A model generated the notes under the pieces. The model was not told the origin of the DNA and did not search any database. It saw nothing but the letters and a program-made list of their open reading frames with translations. From contig JAVTLE010000001.1 of assembly GCA_033439295.1 (NCBI GenBank), positions 1,364,001 to 1,428,000 on the forward strand: 64,000 bases of DNA, read 5' to 3'. The translations under genes were made by a program, and so were the position numbers. The stretch is from Deuterostichococcus epilithicus (Eukaryota; Chlorophyta; Trebouxiophyceae; Prasiolales; Stichococcaceae). Below are positions 1 to 12,169 of the stretch, piece after piece (within the stretch, counting starts at the first letter, position 1; each line of letters opens with the position of its first letter).

Positions 1-3000
1 CATGCGGGAAACTTGTCTCGAGTTGCAGAGCTGGCATTGCTTGTGCCAGCTGCAAGCAGAAAGCTCACTGTTTCTGTGGAGGGATCCAGTAGCACAACGT
101 CTGAGATGTCGAACAGCTTGACAGGGATGGGGCTGTCCTTGTTAGCGCCCAGCGTCTTCAGCGCGCCTGCGGTCTGGCAAAGAATTGCTTTACAGACCAG
201 AGAGCACAGCAGTCTACGTTCTGCGCGCCTGCGGTGCGAAAGACTCCTGGTTGACACCAGAAACCGCAGCTCCACGGTGCAGATCATAGCGCAGCCCATG
301 GTTGACAATGCAGACGCTGTCATGCAAGTTGGGCAGATGGCAGCACAGCGTGCTCTGCTTCTGACGTTGAACGGCAGACGTCCCCGGCAATGTCACAAAG
401 TCAAGGCCACAAAAGAACTCGATGCAGCAGCGGCGGCGCACCCGGCAGCAGGCTGGTGCGGCAGACCTCGAACTCCGCCGTCGCGGGGTTGCCGATGCAC
501 ACCGCCGATTTGCCGTCGTCCCTCCGCCGCAGCGCCCCAAAGTTTTCCGCTGTAGACACCAGCGCCCAGGTCAGAATCTCGGTGTAGCCGGCCATCGCGC
601 ACTCCCCCCGCAGCAGCTCCGTCAGCTGGTTGACGGGCAGCTCTTGCCCAACGGTCACCGCGTGTGGGATGGTGCGTGCGATGTTGTTGTAACCGTACGC
701 AATGGCCACGTCCTGCAAGCAAATACGCACACATGTCATATAAGACAAGAACGACAGGTGGAGATGAGAGCACGCCTTGTTGTCGAAAACAGAAGGGTAC
801 CAATGAGCAAAACTCACGAGTCTGCACTATGCACAATGGTCGATAGCAACCCCAGCTGCCATGGCACGACCGTCCCACGGCTCTTGCAATATCATATCGA
901 TGAAGCTCGAGCTCGAGAGCCCTAAATCCTGAATCCATGGCCACCGCACCTCTGCAACATCGCAGGCGTGCAGCACGTCTGACCGCGTGGGCGGCACCGC
1001 CACACGGACGGCCGCGCTGTCGTCGACGAGCTGTCCCGCGAGCGCCATGCGCGACAGGCACTCCGCCACCTGCTCCGCTGGCAGCTGCGTGCCCAGCGCC
1101 GCGTTGATGGCCGCCACTGGGACATCCATCTCCCGTGAGCTGAGGTCCGGGTACACTGCGGCACAGGAGGCGTGAGCACGGTGATCCCACGTGAGGAGCC
1201 ATGGGCTAGATGGGGGCAGCCGCTCACAGTACTGCACGTCGGACGGCAGCCAGAGCGGCATGCACGGCTGGCGGGGAGATGCAGCGTGTTGCCATGCAGC
1301 AACATGGAGGCCTGCGCCTCTGCACCGCCTGTCTCGTGCTGCAAATACTCATCGCACGTGCTTGTCTCTAAAGGGGATGCCGTGCTGGAGGCGGCACGCG
1401 CACCTGTGGACTGGCCGAAGGCGTCAACGACCTCGACGGGCTCCGTGACGAAGGGCTCCGAGCAATACTCGGAGAACATCGCGCACAGCGTGTTCAGCAC
1501 CACCTGAACCTCAGGCAGAGGCAGGGTCAAAAGGCAGGTGCTAGAGACAGCATCGCTGACCCGAAACATGCGACCTGCCGTGGCTTGTGCCGCACCACTC
1601 CTGACAAGCCCTCCCGCTGCTGTGCAAGGCAGCTCCGGTTGCGTGGCAGCGCCGCTGCCACGGGTGTGCAGACGGTTTGCGAGGTTTATGCTGATCGGCT
1701 GGAAGTGGGATGCCCTGCGCAATCTGCAGGAACACGCCCGCAGCGCTGTGCTTCACAAGTGGATCGATAGAGGGGAATGCATCAGCCTGAAAGGTGGGAG
1801 GACATCCTGTGCGAAGGAAACCACACCTTGGCTTTCGTCAAGTCCGTGGCTGTGGCCTCGATGAATACATCCCTCGTGTTCAGCGAGATCTGCAGCACCC
1901 ACCACCACGAGATTGTAAAGCAGCAACCTGAGGGTGTGCCATCGTTTGCGGTCGTGCCTGGGCTGCACAAGGGGGGCACTGCATGCTGTGATTGGCCGCT
2001 CCAAAACTTGTGCAAATGCCACAGGTGAATCTCCACAGGAGCGCTGAGCCGCGCAGTGAGGCCGCTGCATCACTGCCAGCCCGGTGCAAATCACGTGACC
2101 TGGACACAGGAGCACCAAAAAGGCGCACCGCCGAGTGGGCGCTGTTGATGATGGGCGGCAGCGACAGCACCGTGCGCGCTGAGTCAAGCACCACCGGGTA
2201 CACCAGCGAGTCCTGGATGATGGGCACGAAGCGCCGCAGCTTCTGGTCGTTCGCCAGGTAGTGCTGCAGAAGCACGAGAAACCACTGGGCACCTCAGCAA
2301 TCGGGGAACCAGTCGCAAAGGACCATGGCAAGCATGCGGCAAGACGGGCAGAGATGCTCACAAGGGGCGTGGCGGCGCAGCGATGTCACGCTGCGCTCCC
2401 ACCCCGCAGGCGATGCACACTCAATTCGTCCCCAGGCACTTCGAGGACTGCACAGGAGCACGACGGGCACTTGCAGGCGGACTGATGCGCGGAATTTCTG
2501 GTCATACATCCAGTGCGTCACCTCCAGCAGCTCGTCGGCGCGGAAGGCGCGCTCCTGCTTGAGTGGCACGAAGGAGATGGACGCCGGCGGCAGAGCCTCA
2601 TATGTGAAGGGCGGTTTGAGGGTCGCCAGGTCGTGCGTGCCGACCGACACCAGGCTCCGCTGCCGGCACAGGTTCTGGTGCAGCTTGTCCTGCGGCGCGG
2701 CATGGGGTTGCGGAGTGAGGACAGGCAATTTGAGGACGGAACATCTGGTGCCTCAGCGCTGTCGTTGACTTCCGCTCAGCAGGCAGCCGTGCCACTGCAG
2801 CGTGCATCCGTCTCAGCAGATACAGCCGGGCCTTTCCGCCTGCAGTACTTGGGCTGGCGGCTGCCGGCTGAACCGTACCGCAGGCACCAGTGCCTGGGAG
2901 TGACTCAAGTCTGTTGCACCTGCAGGTCGATGAAGGAGTTGTAGCGGGTGGCATCGAAGGTCACGCCGCGCAGCACCGCCGCCACCACAAAGGGCCGCAC

Positions 3001-3801
3001 CAGTGCCGTCTCTGGCTTCACCTGCGTACGTCCATGCAGCATGCATGTTCGATCTCCCTGCCCCGACCCTGGACTGGGTACTGAGGCAGTCCGATGCACG
3101 GCCATGCCGGCACGGTGCAAGCACTTGGGTGCGACAGGGTGCCTGCATGCAGGGCAATCGAGGGGTCTCATCACTGACTCGCGACAAAACCCCCCCACCG
3201 TGAGGCGCAGCGGCTGGCGGCCCGCCAGGTCGGCAACCCTGTACTGCACATCGCGCTGCCGGCCATTGAAGATGTTGAGAGCGCGCGCGATGCCCTCCAG
3301 GCACAGCATGTCGTAGCGGTTGGCCGGGATGTCGATTTTGTAGAGCACCTCCTCCTCAGCGTCCGGCGCTGCATCCTCCGCCCCATGGTGCTCCTTCCGG
3401 ATGATCTCCTTCTCCGTCGTCTGTGGGCACGATAGCACGCACGAGACAAGCCTGAAAGCTGCGCTCCAGGTGCAGCAATCCTTGCTGAGCGTCCAATATG
3501 GCGCACGGCAAACATGCATGACGCACAGGGGGTACGAGGCGCCGCACAGGACTTGCAAGTGCGAGCCAATGCGTGCAGGCTCCCTCACCACATCGTCCAA
3601 CTCGATGCCGTACGCAAAGCAAAGATCCTGAAACTCATCATCGGCTGCGAGAGGGGCAAACAGTGTCAGCACATGCACCGCGCCGGGTGCTGCATCATGC
3701 ATCATGCATGTCGGGGGCACGAAGGCGGCACGCGCGCACTCACTGTAGCTGCGTCCGAGCGCTGCAAAGAGCTTGTCGCGTCCCACAGGGACCACGGGCA
3801 T
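1..3801 (-). CDS. FARSB: Phenylalanine--tRNA ligase beta subunit, cytosolic (3' part beyond left edge)
   Basis: Beta chain of the alpha2-beta2 cytosolic PheRS that charges tRNA-Phe. The start at 3801 gives [19 protein letters not shown], which lines up with the start of the animal beta chain (MPTVSVKRDLLFQALGRTY). Exon 1 ends near 3744 with a GTGAGT donor, and the next exon reads [18 protein letters not shown]. Further family blocks, all on the minus strand: [19 protein letters not shown] (about 3270-3340), [18 protein letters not shown] (about 2925-2975), a block with [17 protein letters not shown] (about 2520-2600), [20 protein letters not shown] (about 2160-2220), the B5-like segment (about 920-1130), [19 protein letters not shown] (about 640-700) and [20 protein letters not shown] near 70-130. 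About eight or more exons are visible and the C-terminus lies outside the window. It is transcribed divergently from the RPS3a gene. Identification is firm; inner exon borders are approximate. Confidence 0.95.
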
Positions 3802-4282
3802 CGCAGCCGGTCGTGGCGCAGTTTCTCAAGCTGAGCTGACGGCGCCGGACTTGCTGAGGATCTGTCCTTAGCTGAGGCGACTTCCGCCTGCTCAGGCTGA
3901 GGAGCGGCCTGAGAGAGCAGCAATGTTGCAGTTCAACACGCTCAGGCTCGCTGATTCTGTCCTCGAGAATCAGCAGCGCGACGCTGATCCTCGAGCCGTC
4001 AGGGGTGCAGACGGTCTTCAAAGATTCGCTGCGCGCTGTCCCAAGCTTTGAGCGTGCGGCTAGAAGATTTTCTTCGTTGCCAACCTTCCGAGATGCTACA
4101 CGCGCAGATCGCATCGGCCGGTACCTGGGTCCCTAGCCATGCAGCTGCTTCCAGCTGCCGTCCATCTGCAGCCAAACAGCACCGCCAGTAGGGTTTTGCC
4201 GGCGCAACAAGCAGCAGCGAGCTCGCCGGCGCCTGCCTCTTTGGTCTGCTGGTGAGCCGCGGGCAGGCAGCGGATTGCCAGC
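3802..4282. promoter_or_regulatory. Divergent upstream region between FARSB and RPS3a
   Basis: 481 bp between the two start codons, holding both 5' UTRs and both promoters. No ORF here looks coding. I see no TATA box placed convincingly for either gene. The arrangement, two highly expressed translation genes back to back, is consistent with a bidirectional promoter, but only the geometry is seen. Confidence 0.5.
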
Positions 4283-6806
4283 ATGGCGGTCGGCAAGAAC
4301 AAGCGCATGTCCAAGGGCAAGAAGGGCGGCAAGAAGAAAGCGTGAGCCCGCCGGCCCTTGTTGCAGCGATGCGCTGCTCATAGCCGGTGGCAGCCCACCT
4401 GCGCGATGCACGGAGCGTCTGGGGGGTCCTTGTCCGCAGCCTCTGCTCCGTTCTGGGCGGTAGCTGTGGCCCTCCGCGGTTGGTGGCGAGGCTGATGGGG
4501 ATGGTGCAGACCAGTGACTTGCTTGTCGTGCCTGCAGTCAGGACCCCTTCTCGAAGAAGGACTGGTACGAAATCAAGGCGCCCAGCGCTTTCAGCGTCCG
4601 CAACGTGGGCAAGACCCTGGTTACGCGCACGGCCGGCACAAAGGTCGGAGCCTGCATCGATTGCAGCACCAGCAAGTCTTGCACACTACTTGGGAGCTAC
4701 CGGCCTGCAGGCAGCTCTTTGCTTGTGCTTAGTAAGGCCTGGATACTTCGAGACCTGTTCCCTTTTCCTTGCAGATTGCCTCGGATGGCCTGAAGGGCCG
4801 TGTGTTCGAGTGCAACCTGGCGGACCTGCAGAACGTGAGTCGCCGCCGCTTGCATGTTCCATCTGCACCCTATCTGTGATGCAAAGCAGCACTCTCGTGC
4901 TTGAGAAATGCTCATACTGCTTGCCTCCCTCTGCAGAACGAGGCTGATGCCTACCGGAAGATCCGCCTCAGGGCGGAGGACGTGCAGGGCCGCAACGTCC
5001 TCACTAACTTTTGGGTGAGAGCGGAAACCTGCTTTTACGCTCCTGTGTTTTCCTTGGAATGTGCTTGCGGCATTGCAGAGAGAACACAGGCGATAAGACA
5101 GGGCAGCCGTCGGGTGGAGCAGCCGCAGAGGGGGGCAGCTGCCCATGGCTGGGCTGGAACATCGCAAGGAAGGGGCGCTGGGTGGCAGGGTGCAGCAGCT
5201 GCCACAGAGCACCTTGGAACTCCGCGCTGCAGCTATGCGTGGCTGGAATGGTCTTTCAGCAAAGCAGCTGCGATCGCCCTGCCGGCGAAACCCGTATGTA
5301 GCTGCCAGCAAGCCGCCGATACTCAAATGTCTTGCTAAACTGGAAGACGATTGATGTTCAACCAGCAGATGTCGAGCTCGCTACTCGGCTGCGGCGAGGG
5401 GCGGCCTTGGCCGCCGAGGTGCAGCGGGCCCGGGGAGCCAGGTCACTGGGGGGGGACGAAGGGAGCGGACCGCTGCGCGACCACAGGGTCGCAAGGGACG
5501 CTCTCACCAGCCCTGCTACTTCTGCTGACCTTGTACCTCTGTGCTTGAAACAGGGCATGGACTTCACCACGGACAAGCTGCGGTCGCTGGTGCGGAAGTG
5601 GCAGACGCTGATCGAGGCGCACGTGGACGTCAAGACCACCGACGGCTACCTGCTGCGCCTGTTCTGCATCTCCTTCACCATGAAGCGCCCTGGGCAGATC
5701 AAGAAGACGTGCTATGCGCAGAGCAGCCAGGTGCTGAGTCACAACCCGCCTGCTGCTGTTATGTGTGGCTGCTGCAGACAGCAAGTCGTGCACCTGAACA
5801 CCCTGATGCATTGCATGCCTCATACGGGTGCGGTTGTGCATGAACTGCACAGCACCTAAGCAGCGGGGCTTGGTCTAGCACATGCGTCACGTTGAAAGGT
5901 GGACCGTCGCTGACCTCTGCCTGCGGCCCATGGAACAGATCCGCACCATCCGCAAGAAGATGGTGGAGATCATGCAGCGCGAGGCGTCCTCCTGCGACCT
6001 GAAGGAGCTGGTCGGCAAGTTCATCCCGGAGTCCATCGGTGCGCACCTGCAAGTGTTTTCTCTGCAGACGCCCCTTCGAAGTGGTGCTCTCTTGTGACCC
6101 ATGTCTCTTGTGCACCGTGTTCTGTGTTCTGAGCAGTGTATGCATTGCGCCTCCCCTGTGGCGTGAGCAAAATGAGCACACTACTGCGCCAACCGGCAAT
6201 GAACAACCTCCCAGCTGTGGTGAGGCTCCCAACTTGTGGTGATCCCTGCCTGCGTCCGGCCGCAGGCAAGGACATCGAGAAGGCGTGCCAGGGCGTGTAC
6301 CCGCTGCAGAACACCTACATCCGCAAGGTGAAGGTGCTGCGGGCGCCCAAGTTCGACGTGACCAAGCTGATGGAGGTGCACGGCGACTACAGCGAGGAGG
6401 TATGTCCTGTTTATTGTCTTTTATTTTACTATATTGTTTTGAATATGGCGCTCCTTCACAGCGTGCTGTCCCTCGTGCCCCTGTGCCTCTACCTCATTCC
6501 AATGTTCTTGCCTGCCACTGGCTGCACGATTCTACAATGTTGCGCTTCCCTTTGGGCCGTGGACTGCCGCCTGCGGTGTCGACAGGCTTGACGCACAGTT
6601 GCAGCCGGTGGTACCAGCAACAGTGTCGGGCCTCTACTGTCCCTGCAACGGTGCAGACGAGCTCCAAAGCGGGTGGCGGTGTTGGGCCTCGCTGAGGAGG
6701 TGCAATTGTGACGAACACCTGTGATGCCCCACAGATCGGCAAGTCGATTGACCGCCCGACAGAGGACGCGCCTGCGGAGGAGGCCGCCATGGAGGAGGAG
6801 GCCTGA
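4283..6806 (+). CDS. RPS3A: 40S ribosomal protein eS1 (S3a), 8 exons, 261 aa
   Basis: Structural protein of the small ribosomal subunit near the mRNA exit. Exons: 4283-4341, 4538-4643, 4775-4834, 4937-5014, 5554-5730, 5939-6038, 6266-6399, 6735-6806. The sum is 786 nt, so 261 residues plus stop, against 264 in human. It begins [19 protein letters not shown] and keeps the family hallmarks [60 protein letters not shown] and [19 protein letters not shown], ending in an acidic tail ([14 protein letters not shown]). All seven introns are GT-AG and 102-539 bp long. A TGTAA, the usual chlorophyte poly(A) signal, lies at 6987-6991, about 180 nt after the stop. I looked for box C/D snoRNAs in the introns, because the animal gene hosts one, and saw none convincing. 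Confidence 0.98.
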
Positions 6807-7376
6807 AAGTCTCTGACAGACCTTTGGCCGTCTGCTCGCACTGCTGTGGGGGAAGAGTGAGGCAGCTTTTGCAGCGACACAGTGCAGTCGGTATGTTGGG
6901 CTTACTTGTCAGCGGCGGGCAAGTGCTGGCCCGCGGCGCGGTCCCTGCCATGCACGAGCTGAGCGCGTCCTGCCTGCATCTGCGGCTGTAATATTCGTCG
7001 CATTGCACCCAACGTCCCTTGCTGTTGTTGCCATACACCACGCACCTGCTGGCGCACAATCCTGGCTCGAGCCGAATGAAGTTGTCTTGTGCCTTAGAGG
7101 GTTTACGTACAAGGGCACTTGCGGCATGTCCCATCTCTTTGCTTGCGCTGGTCCGCAGGGAGCGACGTCTCGATCAGTCTGAAACACTTCAGCTAAAGCG
7201 GTTTGCCTTGAGAGATGCACGAGCGCGAAGCGCAGCACGACCGCGCAAGGAGGCTCCTAAAGTAAAGGAAGCACAACTTCCGAATCAGTGCAGCAGCCCT
7301 AACTCAGGCTTTCGCTGTGTTCCGACCTTGCAGTGATCTAGCTTACACCGTGAGGGTTGCCGATCCAGGCACTAGA
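6807..7376. other. RPS3a 3' UTR and bZIP upstream region
   Basis: 570 bp between two plus-strand genes. TGTAA at 6987-6991 probably directs polyadenylation of the RPS3a mRNA. The rest should hold the bZIP promoter and 5' leader. An in-frame ATG at 7317 could extend the bZIP protein by 20 residues. I prefer 7377, after which the sequence is Pro/Gly-rich and continuous with exon 1. Nothing else is recognisable. Confidence 0.5.
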
Positions 7377-10300
7377 ATGGCGATGGCGCCACCTGCAGGC
7401 CGAGGGGCTCCCTCCCCCCAGCTTGCCAATTTCGAGTATCTGCACCAGCCGGGGTCGCAGGATCCGGTCGAGTACATCCCCGTGGACGACTTTTTCGATC
7501 AGTACCTCGAGCTTCTCAACTTTTCCGAGGATGGTGGTCCGTCGGCTGGCATGGCCAAGGGCGCGCGCATCGACGCCGTTGAGCGGCCAGACGAGCAACA
7601 AGGTGTCACAGCGTCGACTTAATGCCAAAATGTCTGGATGCTTGCAAGCCATGTTCACACTGGGTCTGTCTGTTGTGCGACGGGTATCAGCGCAGCTGCA
7701 GCGCGCACACCGCCGAGCTCGCAACCTGTGTAACATTTGCAGGGTCGGCGTCCCAAGACGAGCCCGGCTCCGACAGCGGCAACGGCACGCAGACCGTCTA
7801 CGGCAGCTCGCCGCCGGTGCTGGACGGCCCCGTGACCCCCGGCGGCAACGCCGCGGCGTCTGCACCCTCCCAGACGCCGATGTCCCGGTCGGGCTCAGAG
7901 GCCTCCGCGGTGGGCTATGTGCAGCCGCCGCTGCTGCAGGGCGCGCCGCACCAGCCGGCGCAGATGCCGATGAGCGCGCCGCCTGTCACCTCGGGCGCCG
8001 GGTCGCCCATGACCACCGTGACGAGCGGCACCCTGGTGAGCAGCTTCCAGCGTTGAGCGCAGACAAACAGGGAACGCTTGATCAGGGCCTTTTCCGGGCT
8101 CAATTGAGGGGGATTGCACTCCACGGAGCAGCAGGTTGCCCATCAAAGAGTGACGTGTTTAGCTTCTGGCTGATGGTCAGGCCACCGGGCAGACGGCGGG
8201 CGGCCCGCCAGTGATGAACAGCGGCTCGGCGGTCGTCAGCGGCATGCCCGACCAGCTGCAGGACCGCAAAGGTGCGGGTGTGCCGTGCGTTCACCATGAC
8301 TGCTGGAATTTGCTGTGCGAACTGCATGCGAGGGAAGTATGGGCTTCCCGGCCGTGCGGCCTCAGCCATCAGCCCCTGCAGCATTGCGGCTCACGTGCTC
8401 CTCGCCGCGTGCAGTGCCGCAGCCGAAGCAGCGACGGCGAAGGGTGCGGGACGAGCGGCAGCAGATGCTCAACAAGCTGGCGCAGATCCGCTACAGGTGA
8501 GGCCATACGCCGGCATCCAGCACAGCCACATCCCACACCTGCGCAACCTGTGCCGCGGTACCTGGCGCCAAGGCTTGATCTGCCGGCACAGCGAATTTCT
8601 CGGGCAGGGGCTCACTCCTGCGTTCTGGTCTCCAAGACAACTTGAATCGTCACAGCCCATCTCCTTTCAGCTCATCTTTATCAGACCAGCGAGCACGAGA
8701 CCCGCGAGCAGCGCTGTCGTTGCTGGCGACAGGGAGCGCAAGCGGGGGCGGGTGGACGATCTGCAGGGCGACATCTCGGCGCTGGAGGCGCAGCTGGCGG
8801 AGCTGCAGGCCCGCCAGGCGGAGAACGCCGACCTGGCGCAGCAGAACAGGCACGCGCCTCTGCACAATTTGCACGTCCGGGATCGACCCTCGTGAGACGG
8901 AGGGCGATCCAGCAGCTGAGAGCGGTGCAACTCGCTGTGGGCATTGCGCAGCGCCCACGGAGCAGGCTGACATCCGGCGATTGTTATACGCCCGGGCAGC
9001 ATTTCATGCTCCGCCGGGCACATTGTGCCTGCACCCAGACCGTGCGTCCCATAGAGCGCTGTGCCACACCAGCCTGAGCATTGTGTCTGAACGCTCGTGC
9101 AACGTCAAGAGTTGGGCAGCTGAAAGCTGAGGTTCCACGCTGCCGCGCAGGGCGCTGGCGGCGCAGATCGAGGTCAAGGATGCGGCCATCGAGGAAGCAC
9201 GCGGCGGCGACGCCGGCAAGGCTGATGGCTCGGGCGCGACGGCGGCGGGCTCGCCGACCCCTGAGCGCGGCGCCCTGCCGCGGGACACGCCCGCCGACCT
9301 GGACCAGCTGGTCAAGGACTGGCTCGCCAAGGTGGGGCCGGCAGACACAGTAGCTCAAGTCCGTGCCTGGCGCTGGCTCCGGCTTTTCAGCAGCTTTTCG
9401 CTCCTCCATATTCCAGGACTGTCAGCCGGTGGGCCTGCACGCGGCTGGGCCTGCACCCTGCACCCCAAACTGTGATCACCTTCACACCGCCACCGCACGT
9501 CAGGCGGTCACAGCGTCATGCCAGAGGCGTGCTGCGGGGCCGCGTTGCATCGGGCTCGGGCAGCGAATCTCAGCAGTCGTACCCAACCTCGCGCTGCAGC
9601 AGGACTGCCTGCCGACCCCAGGCATGAACAATGTCGCCGGCTCGCCTCCCATGCGCAGTCGAGGGAGATCATGGACCTGGTGGAGCTGATCGGGCTGGGC
9701 GACGGCAACAAGAAGGCGCTGGGGAAGCTGAAGAACGACGTGCGGCGCTCAGTGCGCAAGACCTTCTCGCCCAAGACGCGCGATGTGCTCAAGCACGTGG
9801 AGACGCGCATGGATGTGCGCCTTGCCTGCTGGCCCCTTTTCCTCCTGTTCCCCGGCTGTGTCATGCCGCTGGGGGTCACTCCTTGGGCCAGCAGGCATTG
9901 AGGCGTTGTGCTTGCAGCTGCACGCCTGCCTGCAGCCCTGGCTCGCATGCGGCGCATGCATCAGCGCTGTGGTGCATGGGGCAGCGCTGGCGCAGCTGCT
10001 GACGGTAGGCCTTCCTGTGCTGTGCAGAGCGCTGCTGTTCTGACGTGCTTCCCGTGTGCCCCCCTGGCCGCAGGAGATGGTCAGCGATGTGACGACGCTG
10101 TGCATGCGCGTCATGCGGCTGCAGGGGGCGCAGGTGCAGCAGCTCATGACCGCCGACTACGAGATGTGGGGCTCCCCTCCCTGGACCCGGAACCCTCGAC
10201 GCACCTGCCCCTGTCGCTGCCCTGCATGAGACGGCTTTCGTCCAGCCGGTCCCCTGCTCGCACTTGAGCAAGCAAGCGATGCGGGGCCACAAGCGCGGCA

Positions 10301-11300
10301 GACGGGCTTGCCGAGCAGCACGGCAAACCCCCCGCTCCGCCGGATGATGGTCTGGACCCTGCGAGGCGAGATCTTGGCGTCTTCGCTTGCACACTTTGAC
10401 CGAGGTTCTCCCTGTGCGCGTGCACCCTGCAGGGTGTGCTCCATGGCGGGGTGGAAGGACGAGGGCAAGTGGCTCAAGGCAGCGCGGGAGCTGAACTTCA
10501 GTCCGGAGCAGCGCAAGCGCGTGCTCGATGCCCGCGACGAAGCGCTCGGCATGCTGCACCNGTNNGTGCCCCCCCTCTTTCCTCCCCTGCTTGCTTGGAC
10601 TCCCGTGTCTTACCTGCTCCATGTTTTGACTTGAAGCCACCATCTATCAGCAGCACGCAAATTTCCACAAAATAACACCAGGCCTTCAGGATATGCGGCC
10701 TCTGGTGAGATGCATGCATGTTTTCGGGGGCGAGGCCCGCTGTCTGATCTTTCAAGTGCCTCCGACCCGTCCACACCCCTACTGTGCCGCCGCGCAGGCT
10801 GTACGGGGAGCGGCACGCGCTCAATGCGCAGGTGCTGCACGGGCTGCAGCCGGCGCTGTTTGCGCCCGCCGCTGACGATGCGAGCGCGACGGCGGCCGCA
10901 CGCGAGATGGCCCGCCTTCTGGACGCGCTGGCCGCCAACCTGGCGGCCGAGCAGCGCGAGCTCGCGCGGCAGGACTTCGTTCTGTTCCGCCAGCTGCTGA
11001 CGCCCATCCAGGCACGCCTCTGCCGCTGAGGCTGCCGCCGTGGCCGCCGCGCGCTCCTGTCCGCCGACGCCGCTGCAGCGCAGCCGCCACTGCCGGCTTG
11101 CTTGGCGCTGCGAGTGGGCTTCCCAATCGCTTGTACTGGGGACGTCCACGAGGCATTGCAGCAATGAAGCTGTCTGCAACCCAGATGTTGACACTGTGCT
11201 TTGCTGGTCGCAGGCGGGGCTGCTGGTCAGCATCAGCTTCCCAGACCACTGCGACGCGCTGGCACTTTTCAATGCTGTGTACGCTGTGGCGACCGCGTGA
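7377..11300 (+). CDS. bZIP transcription factor, algal type
   Basis: Sequence-specific DNA-binding protein, presumably nuclear. Clear exons: 7377-7602, 7743-8035, 8181-8271, 8415-8496, 8733-8849, 9151-9331, about 9659-9814, 9918-10004, 10074-10164, 10433-10561, 10797-11011 and about 11214-11300. The basic region is split by the 8497-8732 intron. Once joined it reads NKLAQIRYRERKRGRVDDL, with the invariant N-x7-R spacing and the RYRERK signature common in green-algal bZIPs. A leucine zipper follows with heptad L/I at LQGDISALEAQLAELQ. Before it lies a Ser/Pro/Gly/Gln-rich, probably activating, segment. After it comes a helical C-terminal region with FSPEQRKRVLDARDEALGML and several Leu/Ala-rich helices that I cannot assign to a named domain. 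The 8850-9150 intron appears to start with GC. Ambiguous bases at 10561-10564 hide one donor. Target genes and dimer partner are unknown. Confidence 0.85.
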
Positions 11301-12169
11301 GGCCTGGCCGCAGGCCGCCTGACGCGGCCGCCCTTGGGCTAGGAGTGGTGGCGGCTTTGGCATGGGTAGAAGTACCTGCTCCGCCAGTTTCTGCCCTGTC
11401 GAGGCTACACGTGCGGCATGCAATCCAATTCGCAAGTGCGATCTGAGCAGGAATGGTGGCGGCAGCCCAGAAACTGCAATGCACTGCCGCACGGGGTTTG
11501 GCATCAAGGGCGCGAAATTGTGATGACAGAGCGGTCTGAAGAGAAGGCTTCAGCCCACAGCAACGGCACTCACAACTCCTGCACCTATCTGGGACGGCGC
11601 CCGCCACAGTTGTTTTCGGCTGACATGGTTGGGACGCTGCGGATCGATTTCGTCGCAGGCTTCTTCTTTGGATCGTGTACATCTGCACCCCGGACGCACT
11701 CCGTCTTTCGGTCAGCGGATGCTTGTCAATGCGAATTTACGTGCCGCCATGACGTTCTCCTGCCAACATGTCGATATTGCCCTTGGAAAGCCTAGTTGGA
11801 TTCGACCTTGAGCAGAGATGCTCTCAAACGATCTCAACGACCATCACGCAGATTGTTTCACGACTGCAACTTCGAATGGGCCTCAACGGCTCTGGATCAT
11901 ATCGTACATGTACGACATTGTGCAACTTCTTTCGGCCCTTGTTCTTCTTCCTGCAGATCGTTGATCCACTCCGGCGCCAGCTTGCACTACGCACTATAAT
12001 TCTATGTGTGTTCTGCACTTTCTAGTTGGCCTCGTACGCATCACGTCGTGACGCTATTTGGTTCAGGATCCGTGTTGGGCAACCCATCTTCAGCCCTTGA
12101 CCCTTGCGCCCAGCTTGCGCCTAGCTTGCCATAACGGTTCGAATTGGACTTGCACCGGCGTATCTGGCC
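11301..12169. other. Intergenic region with first copy of a dispersed repeat
   Basis: 869 bp between the bZIP stop and the start of the next plus-strand gene. It contains repeat copy 1 (11714-11854, listed separately). The remainder should hold the bZIP 3' UTR and the promoter of the next gene. No ORF has coding character and I see no other structure. Confidence 0.5.
11714..11854 (+). repeat. Dispersed repeat, copy 1 (segment A direct, segment B direct)
   Basis: Segment A (11714-11790) contains CTTGTCAATGCGA and CCTGCCAACATGTCGA. Segment B (11803-11854) contains GCTCTCAAACGATCTCAACG. Both segments recur at 16851-16987 at roughly 85-90% identity by eye, but there segment B is inverted relative to A. 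The two copies bracket the unidentified gene at 12170-16443. It could be a fragment of a non-autonomous transposon or a structured-RNA relic. No coding potential or target-site duplication is visible. Confidence 0.7.

Noticed and set aside
4342-6734. Box C/D snoRNA in RPS3a introns
   Set aside because: Animal RPS3A genes host one, but none of the seven introns shows a C box, D box and closing stem together.
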